From an uncultured Alphaproteobacteria bacterium (lineage in GTDB: Bacteria; Pseudomonadota; Alphaproteobacteria; Micavibrionales; Micavibrionaceae): DNA of 15,930 bases. The position numbers and the translations under genes were made by a program. Positions 14,906 to 15,930 of this stretch are shown piece after piece. The notes under the pieces are model-generated. The model was not told the DNA's origin. It did not search any database and saw only the letters and a program-made list of their open reading frames with translations. Numbering within the stretch: position 1 is the stretch's first letter; each line of letters begins with the position of its first letter. The stretch spans positions 1 through 15,930 of the forward strand of contig CAMLMM010000045.1 of assembly GCA_946481105.1 (NCBI GenBank), read 5' to 3'.

Positions 14906-14982
14906 TGGTGCGCCTGGAGGGACTCGAACCCCCGACCAAACCGTTATGAGCGGTTCGCTCTAACCAACTGAGCTACGGGCGC
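14906..14982 (-). tRNA. tRNA with CAT anticodon, probably tRNA-Ile2 (lysidine type), else tRNA-Met
   Basis: A full 77-nt cloverleaf with encoded CCA (CCA at 14906-14908) is readable on the minus strand: acceptor GCGCCCG/CAGGCGC, D arm GCTC/GAGC, anticodon stem AACCG/CGGTT, loop CTCATAA and T arm GGGGG/CCCTC with loop TTCGAGT. The anticodon is CAT. The first acceptor pair is G-C, unlike most bacterial initiator tRNAs, and there is no run of three G-C pairs in the anticodon stem, so initiator Met is unlikely. C4-G69 and C5-G68 are pairs known to matter for TilS recognition in E. coli, which favours tRNA-Ile2 read by lysidine. The acceptor stem has a C6-A67 mismatch. Elongator Met remains possible. 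Confidence 0.9.
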
Positions 14983-14995
14983 GGCCAGATGGGGT

Positions 14996-15024
14996 AATTA
15001 ACCGTAATTTATCTGAAAAATCAA
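14996..15024 (-). promoter_or_regulatory. promoter of the tRNA gene
   Basis: On the minus strand TTGATT (15019-15024, 4 of 6) is followed by exactly 17 nt and TTAATT (14996-15001, 4 of 6). Transcription would start near 14989, about 7 nt before the mature tRNA 5' end. The spacing and position fit a tRNA promoter well. Confidence 0.5.
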
Positions 15025-15065
15025 GGGGTTCCGTATAAAGGAAATAATGCGGCTCCGAACAGCAT

Positions 15066-15392
15066 TTAAAGCCTGTTCAAACTGCCTGCACGGGGCTTCG
15101 CATCTGTACGCGGCAGATCATGCGATTCTTCCGATGACCATTGGTTGGCGGCACCCGGCAAGGGTTCAATCCGGTTGGCAAAGCGCCCCACCTCATGAAT
15201 ACTGCGATAATCGCGTTCCGGCATGGCGCGCAATTGTTCCAGCACTTCTTCGGAGGCATCCTGATCAATCGCATAATCAATCAGGGAAATTTTGGATGCA
15301 GGAAAATCAATACCGTCAAACAATTCAAGAATATTGGGGATGCCTGCTTTATCCGTGTCGTTTTCGGGGTCGGGTACAATAATCGTTTTCAT
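15066..15392 (-). CDS. DUF2795 domain protein
   Basis: The 108-residue protein has AAGGAG six nt before its ATG (15399-15404), a strong site that fixes the start. Residues about 29-70 show the DUF2795 pattern: DFPASKISLIDYA (29-41), then EEVLEQLRAMPERDY (48-62) and SIHEVGR. This small helical domain occurs widely in bacteria, sometimes in stress-related small proteins, but its function is not known. The C-terminal tail (about 78-108) is Pro/Ser/Arg-rich and probably unstructured. It lies 50 nt downstream of another small minus-strand gene with an equally strong site, so the two may be co-transcribed. The tRNA gene follows with its own promoter. Confidence 0.85.
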   Translation of the reverse strand: MKTIIVPDPENDTDKAGIPNILELFDGIDFPASKISLIDYAIDQDASEEVLEQLRAMPERDYRSIHEVGRFANRIEPLPGAANQWSSEESHDLPRTDAKPRAGSLNRL

Positions 15393-15442
15393 GACAGACT
15401 CCTTCTATCATCAAACTCCGTCCCTTCACTGAAAGTTCCTGC

Positions 15443-15784
15443 TTACTGCGCTCCCTGTAACCGGCAGAAATCTATGCGCAATAATTCCTGAAGATGTTTA
15501 ATGGCCTGGGCCGCGTCAGGCTGAAACCGCTCCAGAGCCATGCGTGCCATTGCCGACAGATCCTGCGTATCATTCGTCGCAGATTTTAACTGAATCATTT
15601 TTTGCGGATTATTCATGGCGATACTGCGCATATTACCCAGCATTGTCGCATAATTCTGAAATTCAAATGTCAGAACGACCGTAGCAACGTTGGAAGAGAG
15701 TTTGATGAACTCCACGCCCTTTTGAAAAATGAAATCGTTGTCTGCAGGATTGGTTTTTTTGAGCGAAACAGGTGTATGTGTCAT
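15443..15784 (-). CDS. small helical protein of unknown function
   Basis: The 113-residue protein starts at the ATG 15782-15784, with AGGAG seven nt upstream (15792-15796). An upstream in-frame TTG at 15800 is less likely. After a polar N-terminus (1-16) the sequence is mostly amphipathic helix: FIFQKGVEFIKLS (18-30), a hydrophobic VATVVLTFEFQNYATML stretch (33-49), and later ALERFQPDAAQAIKHLQELL (83-102). There is no signal peptide or clear motif and one Cys (C107). The single-domain helical makeup faintly recalls phasins, but I cannot support that name. It precedes the DUF2795 gene by 50 nt on the same strand. Confidence 0.7.
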   Translation of the reverse strand: MTHTPVSLKKTNPADNDFIFQKGVEFIKLSSNVATVVLTFEFQNYATMLGNMRSIAMNNPQKMIQLKSATNDTQDLSAMARMALERFQPDAAQAIKHLQELLRIDFCRLQGAQ

Positions 15785-15930
15785 ATGTGGTCTCCTACTC
15801 AAAAATATAGCAGGAGGCCTATAAACAATATGTAAATTTTCTTATATACAGAAGGGTATATACCTAAGCGTCAAAAACCTTATGTATCAAGGAAACTGCG
15901 GAGTTTACGCGACCGTGACGGGTGTTTCAG
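15785..15930. other. right-edge region, gene content uncertain
   Basis: Beyond the ribosome binding site of the small helical protein gene the region is AT-rich and contains the palindrome GGTATATACC (15855-15864). A plus-strand frame from ATG 15882 runs open off the window edge (MYQGNCGVYATV). On the minus strand two short frames end at TAA (15880-15882, and 15905-15907). None has enough sequence or a ribosome binding site to be called. Confidence 0.3.

Noticed and set aside
14998..15011. CtrA-like half site TTAACCGT near the tRNA
   Set aside because: Only one imperfect half site without the second TTAA at the proper distance; it overlaps the tRNA promoter and is likely chance.
15880..15930. 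3' end of a minus-strand gene or 5' end of a plus-strand gene at the right edge
   Set aside because: Only about 50 nt are available, three frames remain possible on the two strands, and none has a ribosome binding site or recognisable sequence.

Overview
The window looks like a chromosomal stretch of a Gram-negative alphaproteobacterium of moderate G+C. The evidence is a Kdo/lipid A gene cluster with tight ATGA overlaps, an alphaproteobacterial-looking tRNA with encoded CCA, and the general gene content. Rhodospirillales- or Micavibrio-like relatives are possible, but I cannot fix the lineage from sequence alone. There is no insertion sequence, CRISPR array, integrase or rRNA.

Layout. (1) 1-707 (+): the 3' end of an unrecognised Cys-rich, probably exported protein, closed by a strong intrinsic terminator. 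(2) 727-3874 (+): waaA, lpxK and an LpxL/HtrB-type acyltransferase, joined by 4-nt overlaps. They form an envelope operon for Kdo transfer, lipid A 4'-phosphorylation and secondary acylation. Its best promoter candidate has the -10 box inside the upstream terminator hairpin. (3) 3871-5941 (-): a histidine phosphatase, a tiny Cys/Met-rich lipoprotein, a Cys/His-containing exported protein, and a membrane protein with a coiled coil and a CxxC...CxxxH motif. The two small exported proteins look like metal (copper-type) handling. (4) 6055-6708 (+): endonuclease V, possibly on a leaderless mRNA. (5) 6760-8715 (-): a PL7 alginate lyase carrying two RTX calcium-binding modules and a C-terminus of type I secretion kind. 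(6) 9114-10049 (+): a CDF metal transporter resembling the SLC30A9/ZnT9 branch. (7) 10132-11046 (+): a response-regulator-like protein with a novel-looking N-terminal domain. It is convergent, with overlapping stop codons, to a 1249-residue MHYT-PAS-hybrid histidine kinase-REC-HPt protein (11043-14792, -). (8) 14906-14982 (-): a tRNA with CAT anticodon. (9) 15066-15784 (-): a DUF2795 protein and an unrecognised small helical protein.

Working together. The waaA-lpxK-lpxL operon is the only clear pathway unit. The MHYT kinase and the REC protein are a plausible but unproven signalling pair. MHYT domains are predicted to bind copper, and Cys-rich exported proteins and a CDF transporter lie nearby, so a metal theme is conceivable; this is inference. 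The best candidates for undescribed biology are the Cys-rich exported pair with its CxxC membrane neighbour, and the REC protein with unknown N-terminal domain facing the MHYT phosphorelay kinase.
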